DNA of 64,000 nucleotides from Caryophanales bacterium UBA1188 (GCA_002310135.1 DBYK01000001.1:547403-611402); one strand, 5' to 3'; shown: positions 1 through 8,535, counted from the first letter of the stretch. Notes: generated by a model from the letters alone, not told the origin. Made by a program: numbers and translations.

Positions 1-5
1 TCCTC

Positions 6-440
6 CTAGAACTTACATACAATTCTTAAAGAACTGATGTCGTTAGCGTTTATTTTAATATTTTTGTTTTTATCATTTTTAATTACAAGACTATCTTTTA
101 ATGCTTCTATTAATTTGCCTTTATATAATTGATCAAACGTTTTAACTTCTATCCATTCACCAATGTATACAGACGCATCATCGAAATCAAAATCTTTCTC
201 AAGACCTCTTGAAGATATTTCTAAAGAATATTCTTCATCAATTGGATCTTCTTTATCTAAATATTCGTTTATCTTATTTGTGATATCTTCAATATCTTCA
301 ATATCAATAAACCCAACCTTATCTACAACAATTTCTAAAACATTGGAATCGTCTTTTTTCTTATAATCAAAGCTATAAAGTTTTAAATTTGATTTTTGGA
401 TAATTTCTAAACAATCATCTTTAATTTTATTAAGATTCAT
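6..440 (-). CDS. rimP: Ribosome maturation factor RimP
   Basis: RimP assists late assembly of the 30S ribosomal subunit in the cytoplasm. The 144-residue product has the family's N-terminal domain with the conserved LEISSRGLEK segment (bacterial consensus LEVSSPGL-R/K) and a small SH3-like C-terminal domain; length matches the family (about 150). I start it at the ATG at 440 because a GGAG ribosome-binding site sits about 9 nt upstream there; an in-frame ATG at 482 would add 14 residues but lacks a good site. The stop is followed at the window edge by another ribosome-binding site (TAGGAGGA read on the minus strand), so a further gene, classically nusA, probably follows in the same operon. 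Identity is well supported by sequence pattern. Confidence 0.9.
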   Translation of the reverse strand: MNLNKIKDDCLEIIQKSNLKLYSFDYKKKDDSNVLEIVVDKVGFIDIEDIEDITNKINEYLDKEDPIDEEYSLEISSRGLEKDFDFDDASVYIGEWIEVKTFDQLYKGKLIEALKDSLVIKNDKNKNIKINANDISSLRIVCKF

Positions 441-491
441 ATAAATATCTCCTATCAATAAATATGAGCGGTTATTCACCACTCACTACTT

Positions 492-522
492 AGACTATAA
501 CATAGTCTTTTTTCAAAAGCAA
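492..522 (-). promoter_or_regulatory. Probable rimP operon promoter with palindrome
   Basis: Read on the minus strand, TTGCTT (517-522) and TATAGT (494-499) are separated by 17 nt, a good vegetative sigma-type promoter. The -10 region lies inside a perfect inverted repeat, AGACTAT-AAC-ATAGTCT (492-508 on the plus strand), which could be an operator or chance in AT-rich DNA. Confidence 0.55.
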
Positions 523-557
523 GTTTTTATCTATTTTAGGATTCTTATTTTCTTAGT

Positions 558-586
558 TTGAAATATCTTATTGAATAAGATATAAT
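558..586 (+). promoter_or_regulatory. lysS promoter with a palindromic spacer
   Basis: TTGAAA (558-563), a 17-nt spacer and TATAAT (581-586) form a near-consensus vegetative promoter for lysS. The spacer is a perfect inverted repeat with 10-nt arms ATATCTTATT and AATAAGATAT around one G (563-583), touching both promoter elements. This position would suit a repressor, but AT-rich DNA yields such repeats by chance and no regulator is identified. Confidence 0.65.
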
Positions 587-617
587 ATTGTGTAATGAAT
601 CGATGGAGGTTTAGTGT

Positions 618-2096
618 ATGGAGTATACTGATCAAGAGTTAGCGAGACGCGCAAAACTTGAAAAACTTGAAGAAATGGGGATTGATCCTTATGGAGAAAG
701 ATTCATAAAATCACATTACAGTCTTGAAGTTAAAGAAGAATTTAAAGGTAAAACTCATGAAGAACTTGAAGAACTTGGCGCTAAAGTAAGTGTGTCAGGA
801 AGAATCATGTTTATAAGAAAAATGGGCAAAGCTAGTTTCTTCACTATAAAAGATAGAATGGGTTTAATTCAAGTTTATATAAGAATTGACGCTGTAGGAG
901 AAGACGCCTACACAGTTTTCAAGATGGCAGATGTTGGAGATATTTGTGGTGTAAAAGGAACTGTCATGCTTACACAAACAGGAGAAATTACCATCAAATG
1001 TGAAGAATACATACATTTAGCTAAAGCACTCAAACCTCTTCCAGAAAAATTCCATGGATTAACTGATGTTGAAGAAAGATATAGAAAAAGATATCTCGAT
1101 TTAATAATGAATGATCAAAGTATGGAAACTGCGGTCTTAAGACCAAGAATTATCAAAGAGATGAGAAGATATTTTGATGAGTGTGGATTTATAGAAGTTG
1201 AAACACCAGTTCTTCAAATGTCTAGAGGTGGAGCAAGCGCAAGACCTTTTATTACCCATCATAATGCTTTAGATATGGATTTATATCTAAGAATCGCAAC
1301 CGAAATTCCACTAAAGAAACTACTCGTTGGAGGAATGGAAAAGGTTTATGAGATTGGAAGAATCTTTAGAAATGAAGGTGTTGATACAAAACACAACCCT
1401 GAATTCACTTCTGTTGAATTGTATGAGGCCTATGGTAATTTAGATACAATGATGGAATTAACTGAAGGATTGATGCAAAGTATCGCAAAGAATGTGTTTG
1501 GTAAAAGTGTGTTTAACTGGGAAGGTCACGATATTGATTTATCAAAACCATTTAAAAAAGCTAGTATGTGTAGTTTAATTAAAAAAGAAACCGGTATAGA
1601 TTTTGAAACTAACAACTATACCTTAGATGAAGCAAAAGCACTCGCTAAAGAACACAACATTAAAGTTGAACCTCACTTCACTGTAGGACATATTATAAAT
1701 GAATTTTTTGATAAATATGTTGAAGAAACTTTGATTGATCCTACTTTTGTCACATCTTATCCTATAGAAATATCTCCTTTAACTAAAGAAGATAAAAATG
1801 ATAAAAGATTTGTCCAAAGATTTGAATTATTTATTTGTGGATGCGAATATGGAAACGCATATACTGAACTTAATAACCCTATAGAACAAAGAAGCCGTTT
1901 TGAAGAAGAATTAAGAGAAAGACAAATGGGCAATGAAGAAGCTGGAGATATAGATGAAACATTCTTAGAAGCCTTAGAATATGGAATGCCACCTGCGGGA
2001 GGTATAGGTATTGGGATAGATAGAATTTGTATGTTCTTTACTAATAGTCCTTCTATAAGAGATGTTTTATTATTCCCACATATGAAAAACAAATAA
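618..2096 (+). CDS. lysS: Lysyl-tRNA synthetase, class II
   Basis: Charges tRNA-Lys with lysine in the cytoplasm. The 492-residue protein has an N-terminal OB-fold anticodon-binding domain (about 50-140) and a class II catalytic core. Motif 2 is RNEGVDTKHNPEFT near residue 251 and motif 3 is GIGIGIDR near 462, followed by the typical IRDVLLFPHMK end. Length matches bacterial LysS. A GGAGG ribosome-binding site precedes the ATG by about 10 nt. It is transcribed against the direction of most left-arm genes, from its own strong promoter, and the esterase gene starts 2 nt after its stop. Confidence 0.97.
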   Translation: MEYTDQELARRAKLEKLEEMGIDPYGERFIKSHYSLEVKEEFKGKTHEELEELGAKVSVSGRIMFIRKMGKASFFTIKDRMGLIQVYIRIDAVGEDAYTVFKMADVGDICGVKGTVMLTQTGEITIKCEEYIHLAKALKPLPEKFHGLTDVEERYRKRYLDLIMNDQSMETAVLRPRIIKEMRRYFDECGFIEVETPVLQMSRGGASARPFITHHNALDMDLYLRIATEIPLKKLLVGGMEKVYEIGRIFRNEGVDTKHNPEFTSVELYEAYGNLDTMMELTEGLMQSIAKNVFGKSVFNWEGHDIDLSKPFKKASMCSLIKKETGIDFETNNYTLDEAKALAKEHNIKVEPHFTVGHIINEFFDKYVEETLIDPTFVTSYPIEISPLTKEDKNDKRFVQRFELFICGCEYGNAYTELNNPIEQRSRFEEELRERQMGNEEAGDIDETFLEALEYGMPPAGGIGIGIDRICMFFTNSPSIRDVLLFPHMKNK

Positions 2097-2098
2097 GA

Positions 2099-2929
2099 AT
2101 GAAAAAAAATTATACTGAAGAAAAATTTCAAATTGAAACTAGATATGGAAACATGAGTTGTCTCCTTTTAAAACCAAAAAATAATGTTTACTCTAAAGAA
2201 GACACTATTGGAGTGTTGTGGATTCATGGTGGAGGTTATATTTTTGGTAAAAAAGAAGTTATTTATACGGCCCGTGGTCTAGATTTTGTAAATATATTTG
2301 ATTGTGTAGTCTTAACTTTTGATTACACACTCGCAAAGATGGCTCCTTATCCTAGAGCGCTTTTAGAATCTTATGATGCATTATGTTATTTTTTAAATCA
2401 TGCAGATGAATTTGGTTTTAATAAAGATAAAATTATTATCGCAGGCAAAAGCGCAGGAGGAGGTCTTGCGATCGCTTTATCTATGTACGTTTTAGATAAT
2501 ACTGATATAAAAATATCTTATCAAATTCCTTTATACCCTATGATAGACTGCTATGATACTGAAACAAACAAAAATAATAGTAGTGTATATTGGAATTCAA
2601 AACTAAACAAAAAGAGTTGGGAAATATATTTAAGGGATATTGAAGGTGAAATACCACCATATGCATCACCATCAAGAAGAAAAGATTTTAGTAATCTTCC
2701 TCCTTGTTATACGTTTGTTGGAAAAAAAGAATTGTTCTATTCTGAAACTAAAGATTATATAGATAATCTAGTAAAAGCTGGAGTTGATGCATCTTTTGAT
2801 GCTTATGACATAAACATTCATGCTTTTGATATGACAAGGAGAAGAAAAAAGATCTCAAAACTTGCTATTTCAAATTTTAGAAATAAAGTTAAACAAATAT
2901 TAGATAATATAAGAAAAAAGACACTTTAG
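2099..2929 (+). CDS. Alpha/beta-hydrolase (HSL-type esterase/lipase family)
   Basis: Predicted carboxylesterase of the alpha/beta-hydrolase fold-3 (hormone-sensitive-lipase-like) family; substrate unknown. HGGG at residues 43-46 forms the oxyanion hole, GKSAGGG at 116-122 holds the nucleophile Ser118, and His241 (IHAFDM) completes the triad. The usual acidic residue near 'F.G..D.L' appears as Glu211 (GKKELF), a conservative change seen in some members. There is no signal peptide, so it is probably cytoplasmic. It begins 2 nt after lysS with no clear ribosome-binding site and is probably translationally coupled to it. Confidence 0.8.
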   Translation: MKKNYTEEKFQIETRYGNMSCLLLKPKNNVYSKEDTIGVLWIHGGGYIFGKKEVIYTARGLDFVNIFDCVVLTFDYTLAKMAPYPRALLESYDALCYFLNHADEFGFNKDKIIIAGKSAGGGLAIALSMYVLDNTDIKISYQIPLYPMIDCYDTETNKNNSSVYWNSKLNKKSWEIYLRDIEGEIPPYASPSRRKDFSNLPPCYTFVGKKELFYSETKDYIDNLVKAGVDASFDAYDINIHAFDMTRRRKKISKLAISNFRNKVKQILDNIRKKTL

Positions 2930-2944
2930 GTTGTGTCTTTTTTT
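2914..2944. terminator. Bidirectional terminator
   Basis: A perfect 11-bp stem, AAAAAAGACAC (2914-2924) with GTGTCTTTTTT (2933-2943), loop 8 nt. A T-run follows on both strands, so it can end the lysS-esterase transcript and the convergent radical SAM operon. It overlaps the ends of both reading frames. Confidence 0.85.
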
Positions 2945-3951
2945 AATACTTCTATTATTTCTTCTGTGTTTATATTTTTATAGAAATCCTTTCTTGAACA
3001 TCCAGCTCTACCACCACCAGCACAAGCGCATGCACAAGCACAAGCACAAGATGAACCACCAGATGAAGAATGGGAACTAGAAGAACTATTAACCACTACT
3101 GGTGAACCAGTGCTTCTTATAGACCCTTCTTTATTATATCCTCTTCTTGGCCTATACCAACTATAATACCAAAGCCAGTGCCCAGAATATCCTGAATAGC
3201 ATTCATATCCATCAGAATGTGCTCTATTATACAGTTGAATTAAGAAGAATATCGCTATAACAAACGTAAATACAGCTGCGAATATTATGGCTCCTTTAAT
3301 TGATTCTTCTTTTTCGTAACTTATATATCCTTTTCTTTCGTTGATATTAGGAAAATTAACCTTATCATATCTGATAGGACATTCTATTGATTCACCATAG
3401 TTTAAATCTGTTGCATGGAATAAATAATATTCATCTTCTTCTATGCTATATTTATTAGGATCAATATAGTTGATGTTTATGTTTTTATACCATTTTAGAG
3501 TTAAACTCTCAATTCGAATTTCATTAAACCATCCAGGTATAAAATTAAATTCAACATAATCACCATTTAATGTAAATATTCTTTCTTGAATGAATTCAAA
3601 ACTAAAATCTAAAGTTTCACCTTTATAATATGATTTTTTAAAATCAACTCTTATAAACGCTCCTTCATCATCATAATAACTACAACTAGATATATTCGAT
3701 GATAGTGCTTTAACCTTTTTAACGTGGCTATTTGGAACACCTATTTTTACCCACGTTAATGGTTCTCTTCCACCATCATCTTCTAATACTGTCCATTTTA
3801 TATGATATGACATATTTAGAGTTGCATTATCATTGGGTACTACAGATATATCGTATTCATTTATTAAATCATATTCAATTAAGGCGTTTACTCTTGAAAT
3901 AGATAAAAGAGATACAGTAATTAATAATATGAATATAAGAAGCTTTTTCAC
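2926..3951 (-). CDS. Membrane protein with (Cys-Ala)5-GGGRAGC tail; putative radical SAM substrate
   Basis: Function not established. The 341-residue protein has a signal peptide (1-23, ending VNA), an extracytoplasmic beta-rich region (about 24-215, loosely DUF2207-like), one transmembrane helix (about 220-241) and a tail with Tyr/Trp-rich (249-268) and Ser-rich (289-301) stretches. The tail then carries five Cys-Ala pairs (302-311), GGGRAGC (Cys318) and a charged helical end. Signal peptide plus one stop-transfer helix place the tail in the cytoplasm. It starts with GTG, and GTGA overlaps the stop of the radical SAM gene, so the two are almost certainly co-translated. I infer that the Cys-Ala tail is the enzyme's substrate; metal binding by the cysteines is the main alternative. 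Confidence 0.6.
   Translation of the reverse strand: MKKLLIFILLITVSLLSISRVNALIEYDLINEYDISVVPNDNATLNMSYHIKWTVLEDDGGREPLTWVKIGVPNSHVKKVKALSSNISSCSYYDDEGAFIRVDFKKSYYKGETLDFSFEFIQERIFTLNGDYVEFNFIPGWFNEIRIESLTLKWYKNININYIDPNKYSIEEDEYYLFHATDLNYGESIECPIRYDKVNFPNINERKGYISYEKEESIKGAIIFAAVFTFVIAIFFLIQLYNRAHSDGYECYSGYSGHWLWYYSWYRPRRGYNKEGSIRSTGSPVVVNSSSSSHSSSGGSSCACACACACAGGGRAGCSRKDFYKNINTEEIIEVLKKDTT
3019..3048 (-). repeat. (Cys-Ala)5 coding repeat
   Basis: Ten codons encode Cys-Ala five times. The codons vary synonymously (TGT/TGC and GCT/GCA), so the peptide pattern, not a drifting DNA microsatellite, appears to be what is preserved. Flanking residues are GGSS before and GGGRAGCS after. Confidence 0.9.
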
Positions 3952-5297
3952 GATAGTCTTACCTCCCTTAAAGGACAGACATTTCCGTGTTTTACAGAAA
4001 ATCTTCTTTGTTTTTTACATTTTTTGCTGTTCCAAATCTTCTTCCATTCATCTTTAAGCATATTACCTAATGAATCTTCGAACAACCATGATTGGCATGG
4101 AATTACATCTCCATTAGGCGCAATAGCCATATTAGACATACAAGACCCACAAGATGGCACTGTCATATTCATTTTGTTTAATAAATCTTCATCTAATAAC
4201 CCTGGTGAAGTAAATGATATTTCACATCCATTTTCTTTAGTATAGTTATATGCTTTTTTAACTATTAATGATAGTTCTTCTTTTGTTAATCTCGAACTAG
4301 AAGATTCGCTATCTATAGCATTCCCACTTTCGATTATTCCAGAACAAGTGAAATATTTAACTCCAAGATTATTTAAATACTCTATTGTTTTAACATAATC
4401 TTTATTTAATGAACAGAGTGGAGTATTTACGCTTACATCTAATTTAGCTTCTATAGCATTTTTAATTCCTTCTATAGTGTCTTTAAAGTGATCACCACCA
4501 ACTAATAAATTGTGTATTTTTTCATCAGATGAATATAGAGTTATTTGAATACTATCTAAATCCGCATTATATAATTTTTTACATAAATCTTTCGATAATA
4601 GTATGCCGTTAGTGTTCAATCTTGTAACAAACCATCTAGAATGATATATTAATTCAACTAAATCATCTCTTAGTGTAGGTTCCCCTCCTGTAAATGTTAG
4701 TTGTGGAATGTTTGAGTCTTTACATTTGTCTATAATTTTAAACCATTCTTCGGTTGATAATTCTGTAACATTAGACATCTTTTCTCCTGCAGCATAGCAG
4801 TGAATGCATTTCTGATTACAAGACCATTCATTATTTTTGTTCATAGATGAAATCATTAAATCCATTCTATGTGGTGCGCTCATAAATTTAGAATATTTGG
4901 CTATAGTTGTAAAACCGATTTTTTCGTTTACTGTTTTTCCTTTTGCGATATCCGTTAATACAGAAATGATGTCTTTTAAATCTTTTTTTAAGACGCTTTT
5001 TTCTGTTTTATCGAATACTTTATGTGCGCTTTCAATTGTATCCTCGACTAATTCATCCATATTTTCGTATGGGTTTTGATTAGATGAATTAACTCTTTCT
5101 ATAAAGCATTTTAAAAGGATTGCCCATGATGTTTGAAAAGGCAATATATAATAACCATTTAAAATTGCAACCCAAGGCATTCCCGCTTTTAATTTTTTAG
5201 GTGGTATTAGATGCACTCTAACAACGCCTGGACCTTTAGGGTTTAGAGTCGTATGATAAATTGTTGTACAAGTTTTTAAATATTCATCAAGTATCAT
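3948..5297 (-). CDS. Radical SAM/SPASM peptide-modifying enzyme
   Basis: A 449-residue radical SAM enzyme. The cluster motif is CNQKCIHC (Cys160, Cys164, Cys167), followed by TFTGGEPTLR (GGEP 204-207). The C-terminal SPASM region has Cys383, Cys386, Cys401 (MAIAPNGDVIPCQSW), LGNML, Cys427 and Cys441, ligands for auxiliary iron-sulfur clusters typical of peptide and protein maturases. The first about 130 residues precede the core and could be a PqqD-like peptide-recognition domain, which I infer from position only. ATGA overlaps the upstream acidic gene and its own stop overlaps the Cys-Ala-tail gene. That placement makes the neighbouring tail the obvious substrate candidate. The chemistry (thioether, other crosslink or otherwise) cannot be read from sequence. 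Confidence 0.85.
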   Translation of the reverse strand: MILDEYLKTCTTIYHTTLNPKGPGVVRVHLIPPKKLKAGMPWVAILNGYYILPFQTSWAILLKCFIERVNSSNQNPYENMDELVEDTIESAHKVFDKTEKSVLKKDLKDIISVLTDIAKGKTVNEKIGFTTIAKYSKFMSAPHRMDLMISSMNKNNEWSCNQKCIHCYAAGEKMSNVTELSTEEWFKIIDKCKDSNIPQLTFTGGEPTLRDDLVELIYHSRWFVTRLNTNGILLSKDLCKKLYNADLDSIQITLYSSDEKIHNLLVGGDHFKDTIEGIKNAIEAKLDVSVNTPLCSLNKDYVKTIEYLNNLGVKYFTCSGIIESGNAIDSESSSSRLTKEELSLIVKKAYNYTKENGCEISFTSPGLLDEDLLNKMNMTVPSCGSCMSNMAIAPNGDVIPCQSWLFEDSLGNMLKDEWKKIWNSKKCKKQRRFSVKHGNVCPLREVRLS

Positions 5298-5818
5298 AAT
5301 AATTCAATTCCAAGTGAGTCCGCAAAATCCATAAATACATCTGGGGTTAGTGATTCATCTGTTAAAGATAAGGCTTTATCTATTTCATCTTCTATTAATG
5401 ATTCCGCTTTCTTGTCTATTTTATTTCTATATTCGATTGTTGAATAAAGATGATCAAGAAGGCTAGAAATCATTTGATTTTTTTCTTCTAAAATAGTATC
5501 TAATTCATCAACTTTTAAATATAAATATACATTTTGGTCATATTTGATGAGTTCTTCTATTTCATCATTAAAATTTTCTACTAAGAATCTTTTAATTAAA
5601 TCTAAGCGTGAATAAAGATAATGAAAACCCATCTTGAATACATCTTCAACGTCGCTGTCTTTTTCACCTTCAACATGTAAATCTAATTCAACTAAATGAT
5701 CCATCACATCTAATACAGGTTCAAGTAAATCATATGTGATGGTTTTCTTTGATTTTAATTCAGATAATATATTATTATTTTCTAGAATAAAGTGAATATA
5801 ATCTTCTTTAATATTCAT
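5294..5818 (-). CDS. Acidic helical protein of unknown function
   Basis: I do not recognise this 174-residue family. It is strongly acidic, rich in Asp, Glu, Leu and Ile, lacks cysteines, signal peptide and membrane segments, and reads as mostly alpha-helical. It starts 2 nt after the TldE stop (GGTGAG site just upstream) and overlaps the radical SAM gene by ATGA, so it is translated with the cassette. A chaperone, adaptor or scaffold for the enzyme or its substrate is possible, but this rests only on position. Confidence 0.7.
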   Translation of the reverse strand: MNIKEDYIHFILENNNILSELKSKKTITYDLLEPVLDVMDHLVELDLHVEGEKDSDVEDVFKMGFHYLYSRLDLIKRFLVENFNDEIEELIKYDQNVYLYLKVDELDTILEEKNQMISSLLDHLYSTIEYRNKIDKKAESLIEDEIDKALSLTDESLTPDVFMDFADSLGIELL

Positions 5819-5820
5819 TT

Positions 5821-7122
5821 TTACTCACCAGATATAGAAATGCTTGATACTCTAAGAGCAGTACAATCTGTAACATTCTTTATTTCAGAACTTACTTCTA
5901 CTACTTTAGATAATAAACTTAAATAGTTATCTGCGGCAGTAACTACAGCTATAGGTTGTGTAAGTTTTCCATCTTCAATTAAGAACCCTTCTACTTGTAA
6001 AGAGAAGTTACAAGAAATCTGATTAGCTCCTGCATGGGCACCATTTAAAGCAGTAATATATACACCATGTTTGACACTACTAATCATTTCATCTTTTGTT
6101 CTTAGACCTGGTTTATAATATGGGTTTATTAGGCCACAAGTTGAACCGATTGCATTCCCTGTAGATTTTTTATTTTCTTTATATGCGGTTTTTAAATTAT
6201 AAACAAATCCTTTAAAAACCCCATTTTCTACGATTTCCTTCTTTGAAGTTGCAACTCCATCAGAATCAAATGATCTTCTATTCATTGAATTATCTAGGAA
6301 CGGATCATCAACTATAGTTAAGCAATCAGAAGCAATTTTTTCTCCAACTTTATCTTTTAAAATTGACATATTCTTTTGATTCATTTCGCTTGAGAATATA
6401 CCTTTAAAACAAGCTAAAAGTGTTCCTGCGGCATCTTCTGATAATACTGCTTCATATTCTCCAGATTTGATTGTCTTAGCTCCGATTGATTTTAATGCAT
6501 CGCTGTATGCTTCATCAATAATTTTATCTGGATTGATTGAACTGAAATCATTAGAAAAATAACCAGCTGCATTATTTCTTGTATCATTGTCTTTAAATAC
6601 ATAGGCAATAGCATATATAATAAATCCGTTTGATTGAGATTTTAAATTTAATCCTTTAGAATTAACCATTTCATTAATTCTTTCTTCTTCAATATATACA
6701 GCCATAGAATGAACTACATGTTCTTTCTTTAGAATTTCGCCTGCTATATGCTTACACATATTGATTTTTTCGGTTGATGGTGTTTCTTCAAGTGCTTTGT
6801 TATAGATGTTGTCTATTTTTTGATAGTTATCTTTTCCATCATAAATAAATACTTTGTCCTCATCAGAAATATATTTAGCTGTTTCAATTACTTTATCGAC
6901 CATTTGTTCGAATTCCTTTTCATCAACAACTTCTGTATGGTATTTACCCATCTTACCGTTATATATTCCTTTGATGCTAGCTTCTTTGATACTGCTTACT
7001 GTGTAAGCTTCTAATTCTGTTTTAGCATATCTAATTTCTGTTTTTTTAGTAGTGTTAATAGATATTTGAATATCTTCAACACCTTTTTCTTTAGCTATTT
7101 TAAATAATTTTGAATAATCCAT
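5821..7122 (-). CDS. TldE/PmbA-family protease subunit (copy 1)
   Basis: TldE (PmbA) is the non-metal partner that assembles with TldD into a cytoplasmic protease; in enterobacteria the pair matures microcin B17 and degrades CcdA. This 433-residue protein has the family pattern: an N-terminal domain with FKIAKEKGVEDIQI-like start, a central GSTCGLINPYYKPG region and a C-terminal segment with NGAHAGANQISCNFS. I start it at the ATG at 7122, where GGAGG lies about 7 nt upstream; the longer in-frame start at 7140 lies inside TldD. It sits between TldD and the acidic gene, consistent with a single transcript. Confidence 0.88.
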   Translation of the reverse strand: MDYSKLFKIAKEKGVEDIQISINTTKKTEIRYAKTELEAYTVSSIKEASIKGIYNGKMGKYHTEVVDEKEFEQMVDKVIETAKYISDEDKVFIYDGKDNYQKIDNIYNKALEETPSTEKINMCKHIAGEILKKEHVVHSMAVYIEEERINEMVNSKGLNLKSQSNGFIIYAIAYVFKDNDTRNNAAGYFSNDFSSINPDKIIDEAYSDALKSIGAKTIKSGEYEAVLSEDAAGTLLACFKGIFSSEMNQKNMSILKDKVGEKIASDCLTIVDDPFLDNSMNRRSFDSDGVATSKKEIVENGVFKGFVYNLKTAYKENKKSTGNAIGSTCGLINPYYKPGLRTKDEMISSVKHGVYITALNGAHAGANQISCNFSLQVEGFLIEDGKLTQPIAVVTAADNYLSLLSKVVEVSSEIKNVTDCTALRVSSISISGE

Positions 7123-7123
7123 A

Positions 7124-8512
7124 TTAAGCCTCCGTACCACCTACTACCATTTTAGATACTTTGATTGTTGGTTGGCCACAATTTGCAGGAATAGATCCTG
7201 ATAAGCTACCACACATACCAGGGCTTGATTCTAGGTCGCTACCAACCATTACTATATTACTCAAAGTTTCAATACCTTTTCCAACAAGAGATGCTCCTCT
7301 TACAGGTTCACATATTTTACCATCTTTGATTAAATATGCTTCACTTACAGCAAAATTGAAATCTCCAGTAAACGGATCAACTGAACCACCACCAAGAGAT
7401 TTACAATATAATCCTCTTTCTATTCCAACGAGCATTTCTTCAAGAGTTGATGTTCCATTTGCTATAAATGTATTAGACATTCTAGAAGTTGGAGCGTATT
7501 TATAAGATTCTCTTCTTCCAGAACCAGTTGAATTAGCTCCCATCTTTTTACCGTTTAGTTTGTCTATCATATATGATACTAAAACACCGTCTTTTATTAA
7601 TTGTCTTCTTTGTTGTGGGTTGCCTTCATCATCAAATGTTGCACTACCCCAATCGTTTTCGATTGTACCGTCATCGAATGCTGATACACATGAATTAGCA
7701 ACTTTAGTATTTAATTTGCCACAGAATACAGATAAATTTTTAGCAACACTAGTAGCTTCTAATGAGTGCCCTACTGCTTCATGGAATAAAACACCACCAA
7801 ATCCTTTTCCAATAATTACAGGCATTTCTCCTGATGGACATGGCTTCGCATTTAGATTAACTATTGCTTGTTTAGCAGCTTCAGTGCTTAGTGCTTCAAC
7901 ATCACAAATTGAATCAAACATTTCATAACCCATGTTTTTGCCTACACTTGCATGACCGTTTTCAATAGTTGTTCCATTAGATGCAATTGCAATTGTAGTA
8001 AATCTTAAGTGGTTTCTTTCATCTTGAACATAAGTTCCTTCTGAATTTGCAATTTCAACCAATTGATTTGTTTCAAGAATAACAATTCTTGCTTGAATTA
8101 TTTCTTTTGCATAAGCTCTAACTATCTTATCTGATTTTTCTAGTATTTTGATTTTATCTTCAGTCTTAACATCTTTTGGATATATCTTACATTTATGTTT
8201 GTCGCCTACTTTAAGAGGCTTTAAAGGTGCAATATCCTTAGGTGTATCATTAAAGCTTGCGCTTAACTTATCAGCTAATGAAAGAAGAGAGTCTTCATCA
8301 ATGTTGTTTGAATAACCATAAACAAAATTTGTCCCAAGAGCAACTCTAAGGCCCACTCCTCTTACATGGCTTTCTTCAATTGAGTTAACTTTAGAATCCA
8401 TCATAGAAATAACTTTGTTTGTTGTGTTTTCTGCAAACACTTCAACAAAGTCAGCTCCACTTTTAGATGCTTCTTTAATTATTTTTTCTATTAATTTTTT
8501 CTCTAAAATCAT
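7124..8512 (-). CDS. TldD-family metalloprotease subunit (copy 1)
   Basis: Catalytic zinc subunit of the TldD/TldE protease. The HExxxH motif is HEAVGH (His244, Glu245, His249), and the third ligand is expected at Cys434 in GMCGSLSG, before the conserved GQPTIKV. Length 462 matches the family. The ATG at 8512 follows AAAGGA by 6 nt; a further ATG at 8527 is less likely. Stop and TldE start nearly coincide. It lies 23 nt downstream of rpoE with no visible terminator, so the cassette may be read from the rmuC-asnS-rpoE transcript. In this context a role in processing or clearing modified protein is plausible. Confidence 0.9.
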   Translation of the reverse strand: MILEKKLIEKIIKEASKSGADFVEVFAENTTNKVISMMDSKVNSIEESHVRGVGLRVALGTNFVYGYSNNIDEDSLLSLADKLSASFNDTPKDIAPLKPLKVGDKHKCKIYPKDVKTEDKIKILEKSDKIVRAYAKEIIQARIVILETNQLVEIANSEGTYVQDERNHLRFTTIAIASNGTTIENGHASVGKNMGYEMFDSICDVEALSTEAAKQAIVNLNAKPCPSGEMPVIIGKGFGGVLFHEAVGHSLEATSVAKNLSVFCGKLNTKVANSCVSAFDDGTIENDWGSATFDDEGNPQQRRQLIKDGVLVSYMIDKLNGKKMGANSTGSGRRESYKYAPTSRMSNTFIANGTSTLEEMLVGIERGLYCKSLGGGSVDPFTGDFNFAVSEAYLIKDGKICEPVRGASLVGKGIETLSNIVMVGSDLESSPGMCGSLSGSIPANCGQPTIKVSKMVVGGTEA

Positions 8513-8535
8513 ATTTTTTCCTTTCATATTAAGCG

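Noticed and set aside
618..2096. T-box or other leader before lysS, asnS and serS
   Set aside because: Leaders are far too short to hold a T-box, and no T-box consensus is present.
3019..3048. CA-rich DNA as a simple microsatellite
   Set aside because: Codons are not identical and the flanking GGSS and GGGRAGC are in frame within a long gene, so it is a coding repeat.
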